A DNA stretch of 64,000 nt. It comes from Chytridium lagenaria. Lineage: Eukaryota; Chytridiomycota; Chytridiomycetes; Chytridiales; Chytridiaceae. The translations under genes were made by a program, and so were the position numbers. Within the stretch, counting starts at the first letter, position 1, and each line of letters opens with the position of its first letter. The stretch spans positions 124,001-188,000 of the forward strand of contig JAHLKC010000026.1 of NCBI GenBank assembly GCA_025449115.1. The letters are read 5' to 3'. Positions 12,449-22,856 of this stretch are shown piece by piece. The notes beneath the pieces were generated by a model that did not search any database, had not been told where the DNA came from, and was given only the letters and a program-made list of their open reading frames with translations.

Positions 12449-12917
12449 TCACTTCTGGTGGAATTCAAGCTTCAACAAGCGATCTTCGTGCTCCCTGATG
12501 GCCTTCTTCTCAGAAGCAGGCTTGAGTCTGTCATGGACGAAATCGAAAAGCGTCAGGTCCAAAAACTACAAATCAAAAAGGGAATGCGCGAGGGGCCTCC
12601 ATCATGCCCATGCTTCCATGAGATTATGGAGAAACCCCCATATCCCCAAGCAAACGAAAAACACCGATGAAAGCTTGACACATACGGGTTCCAGAGGTTG
12701 TACCAGAGGAAGCCAATCCAGAGACCAACGGGGTAAGCCAAACGGTACTTGTACTTGACAAAAGACCCTCCCAGACTTGACCGAGGGTAGTGTCTCCAGA
12801 GAGCTTAACGTTGGGGACGAACTTTTTGAAGTTGTCCGCCGCAAAGACGCTGGTGCTCTGGGAGCGACGAGAGACCGTAAGAGGCGATCTGAGCGGCCGC
12901 GACAGTTGCCTAATCAT
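12449..12917 (-). CDS. Small mitochondrial membrane protein, about 117 aa
   Basis: The start at 12917 gives a typical mitochondrial presequence rich in Arg/Ser (MIRQLSRPLRSPLTVSRRSQ). A soluble stretch follows, then one membrane segment around LAYPVGLWIGFLWYNLW, then a charged helical tail ending LLKLEFHQK and a TGA at 12449-12451. One intron lies at about 12566-12685. Two single-base losses in T runs must be allowed for, near 12755 and at the 12565 splice join, for the parts to connect. It sits directly upstream (on its strand) of the TAN1-like gene and downstream of ATP synthase subunit f. Size, presequence and single membrane span suggest an accessory subunit of a respiratory complex or ATP synthase, but I cannot name it. 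Confidence 0.6.
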
Positions 12918-13219
12918 TTTTGAAGAAATGCGAAGGGACTCTGAAATTTTTTTTGCCCTTTTTCACGGGAGGTGTTAAATGAGCAAATTCGACGTTTTGA
13001 AGAGGTTATAGGCGACAACATGGGTCGAGAGTGGTGTTTTTGCAACCGATCAAAAAAATAAGAGATGTGTCTATGGACGATAAATAAAAGCTAGTTTGCG
13101 CACAGCGATAATATATGAGAAGGGCTTATTTAGCACCAATTTGTATGTGGTTCCAAAGGGGATATTTATTCTCTCCATGAACTGGGGAAATGCATGAATG
13201 CCACTGACTGTTTTCTAGA
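12918..13219. other. Spacer between minus-strand mitochondrial genes
   Basis: About 300 bp, A/T-rich, with no gene. Probably the promoter of the small mitochondrial protein and the 3' UTR of ATP17. Confidence 0.5.
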
Positions 13220-13799
13220 TCAGTGGAACTCGAAACGAGGGTGGTCTGTTGGTATAAAGATAAATAAAGATGAATCCGATTAGTTAAAACGATGCATTAC
13301 GAAGGTTAATGACGATTGAATGCAAAGATCGACTTACAGTGCTATTAAACGAAACATCGGAAGGAAGATAATGAGAAATGCCAAAAAGAAGTAAAAGAAA
13401 GTCATTAGCATAAGGTCCAGCATAGATCCAGACTCAAGAGAAAGGCGAAGCCATACCCCTCCAACAAAGTAGCTCATAGTGTAGCCGACAGGAATCATGA
13501 TGCCGAGGAAGTGGAGGACGGGAACAAAGGAGTCCTTGGCAAAGTAGTTCTCGTAGTAACGGCCCCAGAAGGTGGTGGCCTGAACCTGCTGCTTAGGTCC
13601 CTTAGGAATGCGAGCATAGAACGATTTCATTTTGTTGAAGATGTCGGGGTGTGCCTGGGGTGAGCCGAGGTCAGCTTGCCGATCTCCTTGAATGAAGAGA
13701 CGTTCGGGGGGAGCAAGGAGGACTTGTTGCGGCGGGGCACCAGGGAGGAAGCCTCCCGAGCGCGTTGGATGAAGTTGCGGCAGCCGCTTGACCCAACAT
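13220..13799 (-). CDS. ATP17: Mitochondrial F1Fo ATP synthase subunit f (Atp17)
   Basis: Subunit f is a small single-pass subunit of the ATP synthase membrane sector and its dimer interface. The family pattern is visible: LLPPNVSSFKEIGKL after an Arg-rich presequence, then KSFYARIPKGPKQQV, FWGRYYENYF and a membrane segment LHFLGIMIPVGYTMSYF. A final 26-nt exon (13220-13245) gives HHPRFEFH and a stop, like the short charged tail of the yeast protein. The start is most likely the ATG at 13799. Frame breaks of one base lie between the presequence and the SFYARIP part (about 13650), near the start, and possibly at the last splice junction. The separate fragments match the family in the right order. 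Confidence 0.75.
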
Positions 13800-14225
13800 T
13801 TTTGATACGAAATGGAAACTGGAAAAATCCTCCTTTGCTCTTTTTCGTTGAGAGTGTTACAACAAGTTCTTCGACGAGCAAGGCATTCTTAGAGTATGCC
13901 GCCAATGCCGAAGATGCACACATTCACGTTAACATCCTGCATCTCGCTGGCATGCTCTTTTTACGCACATATTTGATAATCTTCTGGACGTTGGCAAAAT
14001 ACTTTTATATAAATTGCACGCTTTTATCATAGATGCATATTGTTACATAGATTGCCCGTGGTCTAAGTCTAAAATCATGGAAGAACTCAAACGCAGTGTT
14101 TATGAAGATGTCCCTCAGAATGAATTTCGCCTTGATGAGAGAGACATTCGACGTGGAAGCAGACTCTTACTGTAAAATTTTCGAATAGGAAATTTCAATC
14201 CCTCTCACAGCAAGGTTCAAGGAAA
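13800..14225. promoter_or_regulatory. Divergent promoter region of ATP17 and coatomer gamma
   Basis: Start codons at 13799 (minus) and 14226 (plus) point away from each other, so both promoters must lie in these 426 bp. I see no named motif. Confidence 0.5.
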
Positions 14226-17200
14226 ATGAACTTTGGGAAGAAGGACGATGAGAGCGGTATGCGATCTGTTTATGATGCGGTCGATCAATGGCTGGATGGA
14301 GTGACGAGACCTGAGGAATATATTTGCTGATAGCATTCTTTCTGCTACAGATGCGGGGCTCTTTTACCACCTCGACAAGAGCACCGTCTTGCAGGAGGCC
14401 AGAGCATTCAACGAGTCACCCATCAACCCGAGGAAATGCCGTTTGATCATCACGCGAATCGTCTACTTGCTTTACCACGGAGAAACATTCTCAACAAAGG
14501 AGGCCACGGAGACATTCTTCTCCGTCACAAAGCTTTTCCAGAATAGTGATGTATGCAACATGGATTCTTGGTTGTCTGGGCTAACACATCCCAGATCCCT
14601 CTTCGCCAGATTGTGTACCTTGTCATTAAGGAACTTGCAAATGTTGCCGAAGATGTCATCATGGTGACATCGAGTTTGACAAAGGACATGAACGCGAAGT
14701 CGGATGTTGTTTATCGGGCGAATGCCATCCGTGCCCTCTGCAAGATCACTGAGGTAAAATTTTGGTTAACGTTGGAGAGCTTTGTCTGAATGCTGGGAAC
14801 GTAGAGCTCCATGTTGGCTGCCATCGAGAGGTTCCTAAAGCAGGCGATTGTGGACAAGAATCCGAGTGTTGCCAGCGCCGCGCTTGTGTCTTCTCATCAT
14901 TTGTTTAATTCGAACAAGGAGGTTGTCCGTCGTTGGGCCAACGAGGTTCAGGAGGCAATCAACTCTAAGGGCGTCATCACTCAGTACCATGCTTTAGGAC
15001 TTTTGTATCAGATCCGTCAACATGATAGAATGGCCGTCATTAAGTTGGTTCAAAACTACTCGCGTGGAGCTCTTAGGTCCAACTACGCTTACTGCATGTT
15101 GATTCGATACGCTGCAAAGATCATGGATGAGGAGGATAAGTGAGGACTTGGATAATGTTCACGCCAATTCCTAAACTGCCCTTTTTTCCCCTCCCTGTAT
15201 AGTCGCTCGATGTATGAAGCTTTGGAAAGCTGGCTGCGGCATAGGAATGACATGGTTGTTTATGAAGCCGCTAGGGCTATTTGTAACTTGAAGAACGTTA
15301 CCGCAAAGGAAGTCTTCCCGGCAGTTTCAGGTCGGAACATTAATATTGCCTGTAAACTGAGTGATTTTAGCTTTGCAATTGATGCTTGCGAATCACAAGC
15401 CAACCCTTAGATTTGCGGCTATTAGAACGCTTAACAAGCTTGCCATGACTCACCCCCAAGCCGTCGCACCTTGCAATTTAGATATGGAAAACCTGATTAC
15501 CGACCCCAACCGCAGTATCGCTACTTTTGCCATCACCACACTTCTCAAGGTTTTTAATTACACGGGCGTTGTTTTCTTGACTAACATCTCTTAAGACTGG
15601 AAACGAAGCCAGCGTTGACCGTTTAATGAAGCAGATTACTGGTTTCATGAGCGAAATTTCGGATGAATTTAAGATCATTGTTATTGATGCCATCCGATCG
15701 CTTTGCTTGAAGTTCCCGGCAAAGCAATCTCTTATGATCGGCTTCCTGTCAAATGTTTTGCGAGACGAAGGTGGTTATGAGTACAAGCGTGCTGTAGTGG
15801 AGGCGATTTTCGACATTATCTACCATATTCCGGAATCGAAGGAGTTTGGTATGTTGAATTTTTACGATTTCTGCTGACATCGAAGCTCTCTCCCATCTCT
15901 GCGAGTTTATTGAGGATTGCGAGTTTACCAAGTTGGCGGTGCGCATTCTCTTCCTTTTGGGGACCGAAGGGCCAAAGACGTCTACTCCTTCAAAGTACAT
16001 TCGGTACATTTACAACCGCATTATTTTGGAGAATGCGACTGTTAAGGCTGCTGCGGTGACTGCAATGGCTCGCTTTGCTATTGAGATCGAGAGTCTCCGT
16101 GAACGTATAATTGTTCTTCTTACTCGGTGAGAACCTTTGCATGGAGATCCGTTTGCTGACCACGATTGAACAGTGCTCTTGATGACAATGATGACGAAGT
16201 GCGCGACCGTGCTGCTATGTATCTTCGTATTTTGTCAAACGGTGACTCCTGCAAAAAATTCTCCGCGCATGGTAAGCATCCTCCGTTGCCGTTCGATTCC
16301 TTTTGTTTCTTCCTTGACTCTGATGGTATGCTTTAGTTGAGTCCTTTGCGTGGGGCTCCCTCGAGGTCAGCCTTACAACGTATTTGAACAACCCCGTCGC
16401 ACACAATACGCCTTTCGATATTCGTGCCGTTCCTACTGTGACAAAAGCAGAAGAAGAGGCTGAGAAGCAAAGTAAGTATATCGCTATATCCCGATGCGTA
16501 ATAACGCGATACGTGACGACTAATTTTTTTTCAGGGAAGAAGGCTGCCCTCCAGGACTCTATTTCTCCTACAGTCAGAGCTGCAGCAACACCGTCCTCAG
16601 CTGCTCCGTCTCAAAAGCAGTCTTCTGAGAATCAGTTCGCTCAGGCCTTGGAGAAGATCCCTCAGTTGGCTATTCTTGGAGTCCCATTTAAAACTTCCAA
16701 GCCCGTCGATCTTACCGAGCCTGAGACCGAATACGTTATCTCTGCTATTAAACACGTCTTTGCTAAGCATCTCGTGGTGCAGGTTTGTTTTGTAATAGAT
16801 TGACATAGTCTCAAACAGTCCCCTAGTTTATGTGTAAGAACACCATGAACAACTCCCTCGTTGAGAACGCCAACATTGTGATGACTATTGATGATTCGGA
16901 TGGCGAGGCTGCTTCTCAATTGAGACATGAGTTTTCTATCCCTGTGCCGAAGTTGCCTTACGATGTGCCTGGCTCCGTCTACGTTGTTTTCAGGAGAGCT
17001 GAAGGAACTTTCCCGACCGGTGAAATTGCCTGTTTATTTTCTGCTAATATTTGCAGCAACTTTCTCAAACAGCTTCAAATTTATCGTGAAGGACTGTGAT
17101 CCTACGACTGGAGAGCCCGATGAAGAGGGTTACGATGATGAATATTTAGTATGTTATTTCAATCTTTGTCGGCATTTTTTCTGACCGTTTTCAGACTGAA

Positions 17201-17621
17201 GATTTGGACCTCGTTATTGCAGACTATATGCTGCCTACATTTGTTTCTGACTTTGCTAAAAATTGGGAAGACTTCTCTAATGAAGTCGTTGAGACTTACT
17301 CTCTTACCGCTGTTGCTTCTGTTAAGGGTATGTTGCTAAATTTTTATGTTCAAATCGCCGTTGGGTTTATCTGACAATTAAACAGCTGCCACGGCCCAAG
17401 TCATTGATGTTCTCGGTATGACTCCTCTAGATGGCACCGATAACGTCCGCGACCGAGCCACTACTCATGCCGTTTACATGTCGGGCACCTTCGCCAGTGG
17501 TGTTCCCGTGCTTGCAAGATGTAGGATGGCTTTCGAGGCCGGATCTGGGGTCACAATGGAGCTTGCCGTTCGCTCCGGAAACGCTGAGATCAGTGAGCTT
17601 GTTGCCAACGCAATTTCATAA
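14226..17621 (+). CDS. SEC21: Coatomer subunit gamma (Sec21/COPG)
   Basis: The gamma subunit of the COPI coat drives retrograde Golgi-to-ER vesicle budding and binds Arf1 and cargo. The first exon (14226-14256, [10 protein letters not shown]) splices to 14351, giving [15 protein letters not shown], the conserved family start. A HEAT-like adaptin trunk follows, with [58 protein letters not shown] and MDDDNEVRD-type repeats (here [15 protein letters not shown]). A Pro/Ala/Ser hinge is followed by the gamma ear and platform, ending at TAA 17619-17621. About fourteen short introns splice cleanly. Unlike most neighbours, the gene needs no frame correction. The next gene starts only 50 bp downstream on the same strand. 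Confidence 0.95.
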
Positions 17622-17671
17622 GTGTAATAGTGGTGAATTGTCATGGAGGGTTTTTAAAAAAGTCTTGTGAA

Positions 17672-19212
17672 ATGAATCAAGAAGTGGTGGATGCTGTTGT
17701 GGAAGCCTTGAAGGCCGTTAGTGCTGCGAACGAAACCGATGTAGCAGCAGCGGTTAATAAACTGCGTCAGATAATAACAGACGAGCATGTTTATATCTTC
17801 ACAAGAGCGCTTTTACTGCGGTTGCAGGATGAAACATATGAAGGAAAAAAACTGGATTGATACTGCAGCGCATCTCTTTCGAACTGGAGCGCATCTTTGC
17901 GTCAAAGTCAAAGTAAACAATGGCACTTATCAAGACGCTGATCGCTGCCTCTAGTCAATTTGATGAAGCCATTTGCTTTGTGGGAAAACCGTCCACAGAA
18001 CTTGTGATGGCCATCACCAGAATATGTTCAAAAACCATCCAGGCTTCGGACATCCAGAAGGTTTTACTATATTAAAACGCAAACCGCTTACTCCTTTAGT
18101 TATTTGCTTTTTACTCCGACAGGGACCCGCCATCGGTTGAATATTTACGAGATCCTCGGTTTTTTGGTTGCAGGAAGAACAAGTTCAATAGGCTAATTGT
18201 GTTAGATTCGCTTTTACACGATGTCTTTGGAGTGAATGAGCCGAATATGACAGATCAGAAAATATGGTTGCTCGCGTACGCTTCTTGCAGCTCCAGTGAT
18301 GAAGAGGTGATTAATGCATTGAATGTAGATTAATGGAATAATGAATTTTAGTCATCCGGAAAACTTGAAAAGGCTATGGAATCGCTTCAGTTTATTCGGT
18401 CGGTTATTTCAAGATTTAATGCGTCAACGGACATGAGTGATGTTTTTATTGGCTTGTTGGACGCAGCAAAGTAATGAATAATTTGCCGATTGCAGAGATT
18501 AATGTCTGTAGAATTCCTATTGCGTGCCAAGCATTGCTTATTTGGATCCGAAAAGCTATAAGCGATCCCTCATTTTATGAGTCGAATGCAATGACGTTGT
18601 CGACAGAGCTTCCTATTCTATTCGAGCTTATGGATGAGGTACACAAGATGTCCGATAAAACACTGACGAAGGCGCTACAGATTGCGATTCAAAATCCACT
18701 TCAACGAGAATATATTTCATCTATTCTGGTAGAGAATTTGGATAGAGCGTTCGATACAGTATCACCATTGCAGGCAGTAAGGCTTTTCAGCCAAAAAGTA
18801 ACGCTTGCTAAATTTTTGTAGATCGAGATAAAAAAGAGATATGTGGATCGGATGGTTTTCCTCGTTAAGCTAGGATATGTAATGCCGATTTTCAATAGAA
18901 TAGACAACGATGAGAAGCTGGATGAGACGTTATCTGGCTATTTTTTAAATGAGGTGAATTCACTTCTTTTTTGGCCTTTTTTTAAATATGAACGTAGATA
19001 TTAGCAGTAACAAGCCCTCCTTACGATTCTACCATAATCTCCAAAATGCTCTCCCTTTTACCAAAAGTCAAAGTCGGATTAAACACGGCTATCAGCGAAT
19101 TTATTGGTTTGTGATCTGACTGCATTACACAAATGTCTAAACTAAAGCAGCCCATGTTGATACTCTGGGGCCGACTCTACAAAAACCGATTTGGAAAATT
19201 TGGAAATCGTGA
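17672..19212 (+). CDS. NELF-C/D (TH1)-like negative elongation factor subunit, N-terminally short
   Basis: In animals NELF-C/D (TH1) is a core subunit of the complex that pauses RNA polymerase II near promoters. The C-terminal exons match the family well: DRMVFLVKLGYVMPIF, then FLNEILAVTSPPYDST and ISEFIAAHVD, equal to the animal YVLPV, VLDVIAPPYTSD and EFIAHC blocks. Upstream are EHVYIFTRALLLRLQDE, DPPSVEYLRDPRFF, KIWLLAYASCSS and CRIPIACQALLIW, in family order. The first ATG after coatomer gamma (17672) aligns to roughly the middle of animal TH1, so the N-terminal third to half is missing or lies unseen. Frame breaks are needed near 17840 (A7 run) and 18475 (after GCAGCAA). One probable intron lies at about 17908-17950. 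It ends at TGA 19210-19212, 21 bp from the CFAP52 stop. Confidence 0.72.
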
Positions 19213-19233
19213 AAGGAAGGTTGTTAGAGTGAG

Positions 19234-21546
19234 TTAAGGGAATGACCATCTGAATATAGCGCCATCGGCACTGACGGAAACAACGTGCCGTTGGTCAGGA
19301 GATATTTTCACTTTCATGATGTCGGTTGAGTGGCCGATACCGATGAAGGCGACGTCGCCTTCTTCATACCTGTAAATCTAGAGTGTGTATGTGTTAGAAG
19401 CGTGTGGGCGTTTTTTTTTATGTATGAATAAATACCTTGACTAATTTATCACTACCGCCGATGACAAAGTATTTGCCATTGGTTGTTATGTCCAAGCCAT
19501 TAATGGTATCGGATTGAGAGGCTTCCAACTCTCTAATAAGCGATCCGTCAAAAGCCTCCCAGTAAGCAACCTAGGGCTTGTATGAGACACGAAAACACGA
19601 CGAATAAACCTTTCTGTCTGTCCCGCTTGTCAAAAGTTGGCTCCATCGGGGTAGTAGCACACGGCTTTGAAGAATGATGGTGCGAAGAGAACTTGGTTGC
19701 GCACGTAACGCGTCAAGTCCCAAATAACACAAGATCCATCGGAACTTGAGGAAACACATTCGAGGTTGTTCTTTCGAATTTTGATACATGTGACGGTTCC
19801 TATGAGTCGTATCATTAAAATAGCGGTACTTGTCAGTGCTTACCCTTGTGCTCCTTCATGGCGTCTTCCAGTACTTGAACGTGCCTTGATACCTTCCACA
19901 CTCTCACCTGCCCATCTTTTTTTATTAGAGGCAACACGGATCAATAACGGTACCTTCTCCTCCAGAGACGATACGGAAGTCTCCACGTTGATTGAAGGGA
20001 TCCGTTACAGAAAGTGCGGTCACGCCCCTCTTATGTGCGTCGTTTATCTCATACTGCAAGCGTCCACTTTGAGGTCCGAAAGCGCGAATTTTACCATCAT
20101 TCCAGCCTGTTAACATTTAAGAAGCTGACTTATAAAAGAAATCATACCGCTGACAAGACTCGAACCATCTTTTTTAAATGTGATGCATTTGCATTCAAGG
20201 TTGGGAACTGAGATACGCAAAAGCTCAGAACAGCTATTTGCGTTCCAAACCCTAATGTCTGCATCTGAAGCTGTAGCGAACACGTCGGATGAGTCCCTTT
20301 TAGAGTGTTAAATACTTAAAGTTTGAAGATAGTCGTACGTGGGGAAGCAGATATCGTTAATGGGTGCATAGTGGCAGGTGGATTTGAGGTTTGCGGTAAA
20401 GTCATTCACACCAATGTAATAAATGTTGGAGTACGACGTTCCGGCGAAGAAGTGGCCTTCATTATCAAATGACAATGAGGTTACACTCCACTAACTTTTA
20501 CAGACTGAATATTGTTAAAAAACGTGATTAGTAGAAACTTGGAACTCACTTTACGATGTTTAATTTGGGGAGTTTTAAAGCAGCAATATTTCCATCTCCA
20601 CACCAGCAATAACCATATCATTGCTGGGAGATAGAGCGACTGACAAAATCCCCATACTGAAAAGGTCCTACTCCTGGTTAAAAGAACGAGCCCATATCGC
20701 CGGATTTTACCTTTTCCTTGGGAGGACCCGAGTGTTTGAAAAGCTTTGTTCTCAAGTTCACTTGAAGAAGATCACCAGTCGTAGTTCCACAATACATAAA
20801 CTCGTCATCGCTGTCAACTGTGATGCACTTCACAATTCGTTTGATCTGTCCCGTTTGGCAATCCGTAGCGCGAACTTTCCTCTGCACCGCATTCAACTCC
20901 CACACGCGCAATGTAGAATGTCACCGGTCACAAACACATTGTCATCCTTATTCAAATAAGCAAGCGACAGCGTCACTCCTGATGAATCCTTTGATGCAGG
21001 CGAACCGCAAATGGCTGCACCCTTTTCTAGATCCCAAACGATGACCGAATTATCATCTTCGGCTCCAAGCGAGGCAAGGTATTTGTCGTTGGGTGAGAAA
21101 GCAAGAGCCTGAACCTTAACTTTATGAAGTGTGAGACGGCGAAGGAGGATCCTCTTTTCGAAATCCCAGATGATGATATCAGCCTGAACAACATAAGAAC
21201 AAGGTTATCACAATCCTTAAAACCTGAAATCCCATGTGTGTAATCTGCCCACTTGCTATGTACTTTCCTGTCTTTGACACTGCAAGACAGCTGATGACGT
21301 TGGTGTGCCCTTGCAAAAACTCTTGACAGTTTTTGCTTCCTCGTGTCCGTGAATAACCACCGTTGAGCCCAACGAGTAAACAATGTGTACTCCATTTGGA
21401 TGCTTCACTAACCCTTGAGGCACGCTACCTAAAAAAATTCCATCCTGTCAGCATGTATAATATTTACGACAGCATATGGTAAGCTTTTTACCTCCAAATC
21501 CAATGATGCTCTCCAACTGGAGGTTCTTGAAGTCCAATGCAGCCAT
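19234..21546 (-). CDS. CFAP52: Cilia- and flagella-associated protein 52 (CFAP52/WDR16), WD40 protein
   Basis: CFAP52 is a microtubule inner protein and WD40 repeat protein of axonemes. The start at 21546 reads MAALDFKNLQLESIIGFGG, then SVPQGLVKHPNGVHIVYSLG as in animal CFAP52. Diagnostic blocks follow: ASGQITHMGFQADIIIW, CQTGQIKRIVK, YCGTTTGDLLQVNLRTK, GWNDGKIRAFGPQSGRL, SSDGSCVIWDL and TSGTDRK. The last exon gives VSVSADGAIFRW, then SFP and TAA at 19234-19236. Many short introns interrupt it. One-base breaks occur near 21320 (T run before LQGHTNVISCLA) and about 20930 (before LRVWELNAV). The gene implies the organism makes a motile flagellum. Confidence 0.9.
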
Positions 21547-21868
21547 ATCGTCCTGATGGGTTGATTTTGCTTTGGCCTTGTCAACAAAAGATTATGACAA
21601 CCCGAAAAAAATTTCTGGTGTAGACGCTCTCTCCAAACCCATCGTGAATGGAGTGAGGAATTTAAGTGATCGAGTAATTTCGTTTTACTATCGTGCTCTT
21701 TTTCAACTGAATGGAGGAGATATGAGTGTTTGGATTTTCGAGTAAACGTTTGCCATTATCTTCAAAGCGAGATGGTTTTACTCAGCGGTGCTATCGAATA
21801 TTTGAAAGCTGCAAAGTTGAGTAAGAGCGGCCACGTTCGAGGTAGTGATGTAGCTAATAGGGGTATGT
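21547..21868. other. Spacer upstream of CFAP52
   Basis: About 320 bp between the CFAP52 start and the SEN2 stop, both on the minus strand. Plus-strand open frames run into the SEN2 3' end and look like shadows. It likely contains the CFAP52 promoter. Confidence 0.4.
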
Positions 21869-22741
21869 TTATTTTGCATCTCTCTCTCTTTGAGGTAGCC
21901 ATCGCTTCATTGCCAAATGCCGTACAGGAACGGATGCATGATGATTGCTGTTTCCTGCGTACAACTTTTGTGCTCGACCCTCATTAACGACACAGAGTAC
22001 GCAGTCCTTTAAGCGCATTGGGTTAAATGTAATTTGAAATTTACATTTGAAGTAAATATAACATTACGAACGAGAACGAGGCATACCTTAATAACTTGAG
22101 AGCAGAGCCGATGGAGATTCATTAGGCTCTCCCAGCTCAATGTTCGCGCCGTTGTTTCATCTTTTAACACCACTGCGTACCTGTATTGATTAGCCGTGAT
22201 CAAACCTAGAAATAATCTTACGATGAATGAAACAATTCAGGACTTCCTTTGTAAAGCACTAATAAAAAAATCAGAAACAGAAAAGGTTTTTATAACCTAC
22301 CGAAATCCGCTCCAAACTTAACGCCATCCTTTACGACCCAGCCAATTTCTTTATAATAACATAGCGCAGCAAACCTTAATGCTAGCACTTTTGGGTCAAA
22401 GTACTTTTCAAGCTCTAATTTAAGTCCTTTGAGAGACAAGCTTTTCTTACAGATGAGATAATTGTGGATGTATGCTCAACCCACCATTCTTATCTTCTAC
22501 AGTTAATACTTTTTTGATTTGACACATGTATAATGCTTCCTCAGCGGCCAAGATCAACTCGCCCTCCAAATCTGATACATGTCAGACTGTGATATTGGCC
22601 ATAAAGCACGGTGATGCTGAAATTGAACAAAAGCAATGCCTTATTCATACACGCACTTTCAAAGAACCCATGTTTGCCTAGTAATTCACCAAATACTGCT
22701 CCAACATGCACAAGACCATCTGTGTGGAGTGTCCCTCTCAT
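21869..22741 (-). CDS. SEN2: tRNA-splicing endonuclease catalytic subunit Sen2
   Basis: Sen2 cuts the 5' splice site of tRNA introns. The start at 22741 reads MRGTLHTDGLVHVGAVFG, then GKHGFFE spliced to NLEGELILAAEEALYM. The nuclease fold shows LRFAALCYYKEIGWVVKDG and VKFGADF. A 37-nt exon at 22222-22258 supplies VLYKGSPELFHSS, joining to YAVVLKDE; it carries the catalytic Tyr (in LYKG) and His (in LFHS). The third catalytic residue, Lys, is in SQVIKD. The tail LAMKRWLPQRERDAK before TAA 21869-21871 matches the family end. At about 230 aa it lacks much of the N-terminal extension seen in yeast and human proteins. It lies head-to-tail with the auxilin-like gene, 115 bp apart. Confidence 0.88.
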
Positions 22742-22856
22742 TTTTCAAAAATTTCTGAGTAAATACTTCAATTGCCAATATAAAGAGTTTGTGCTGAGTC
22801 TTTCCACCGCACAATAATACATTATCAGGGGGGATATGATCATCTTTAAGATGCAA

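Noticed and set aside
13000..13800. A single long minus-strand frame ending LIIFLPMFRLIAL as the ATP17 C terminus
   Set aside because: It runs through a likely intron. The family ends soon after the membrane segment with a short charged tail, which the exon at 13220-13245 supplies.
18475..18500. A possible 25-nt GT-AG intron in the NELF-C/D-like gene
   Set aside because: It is too short to splice, and removing it brings in a stop. A one-base loss explains the frame better.
21730..21987. A plus-strand open frame between CFAP52 and SEN2
   Set aside because: It overlaps the well-supported SEN2 last exon on the other strand and shows no family match.
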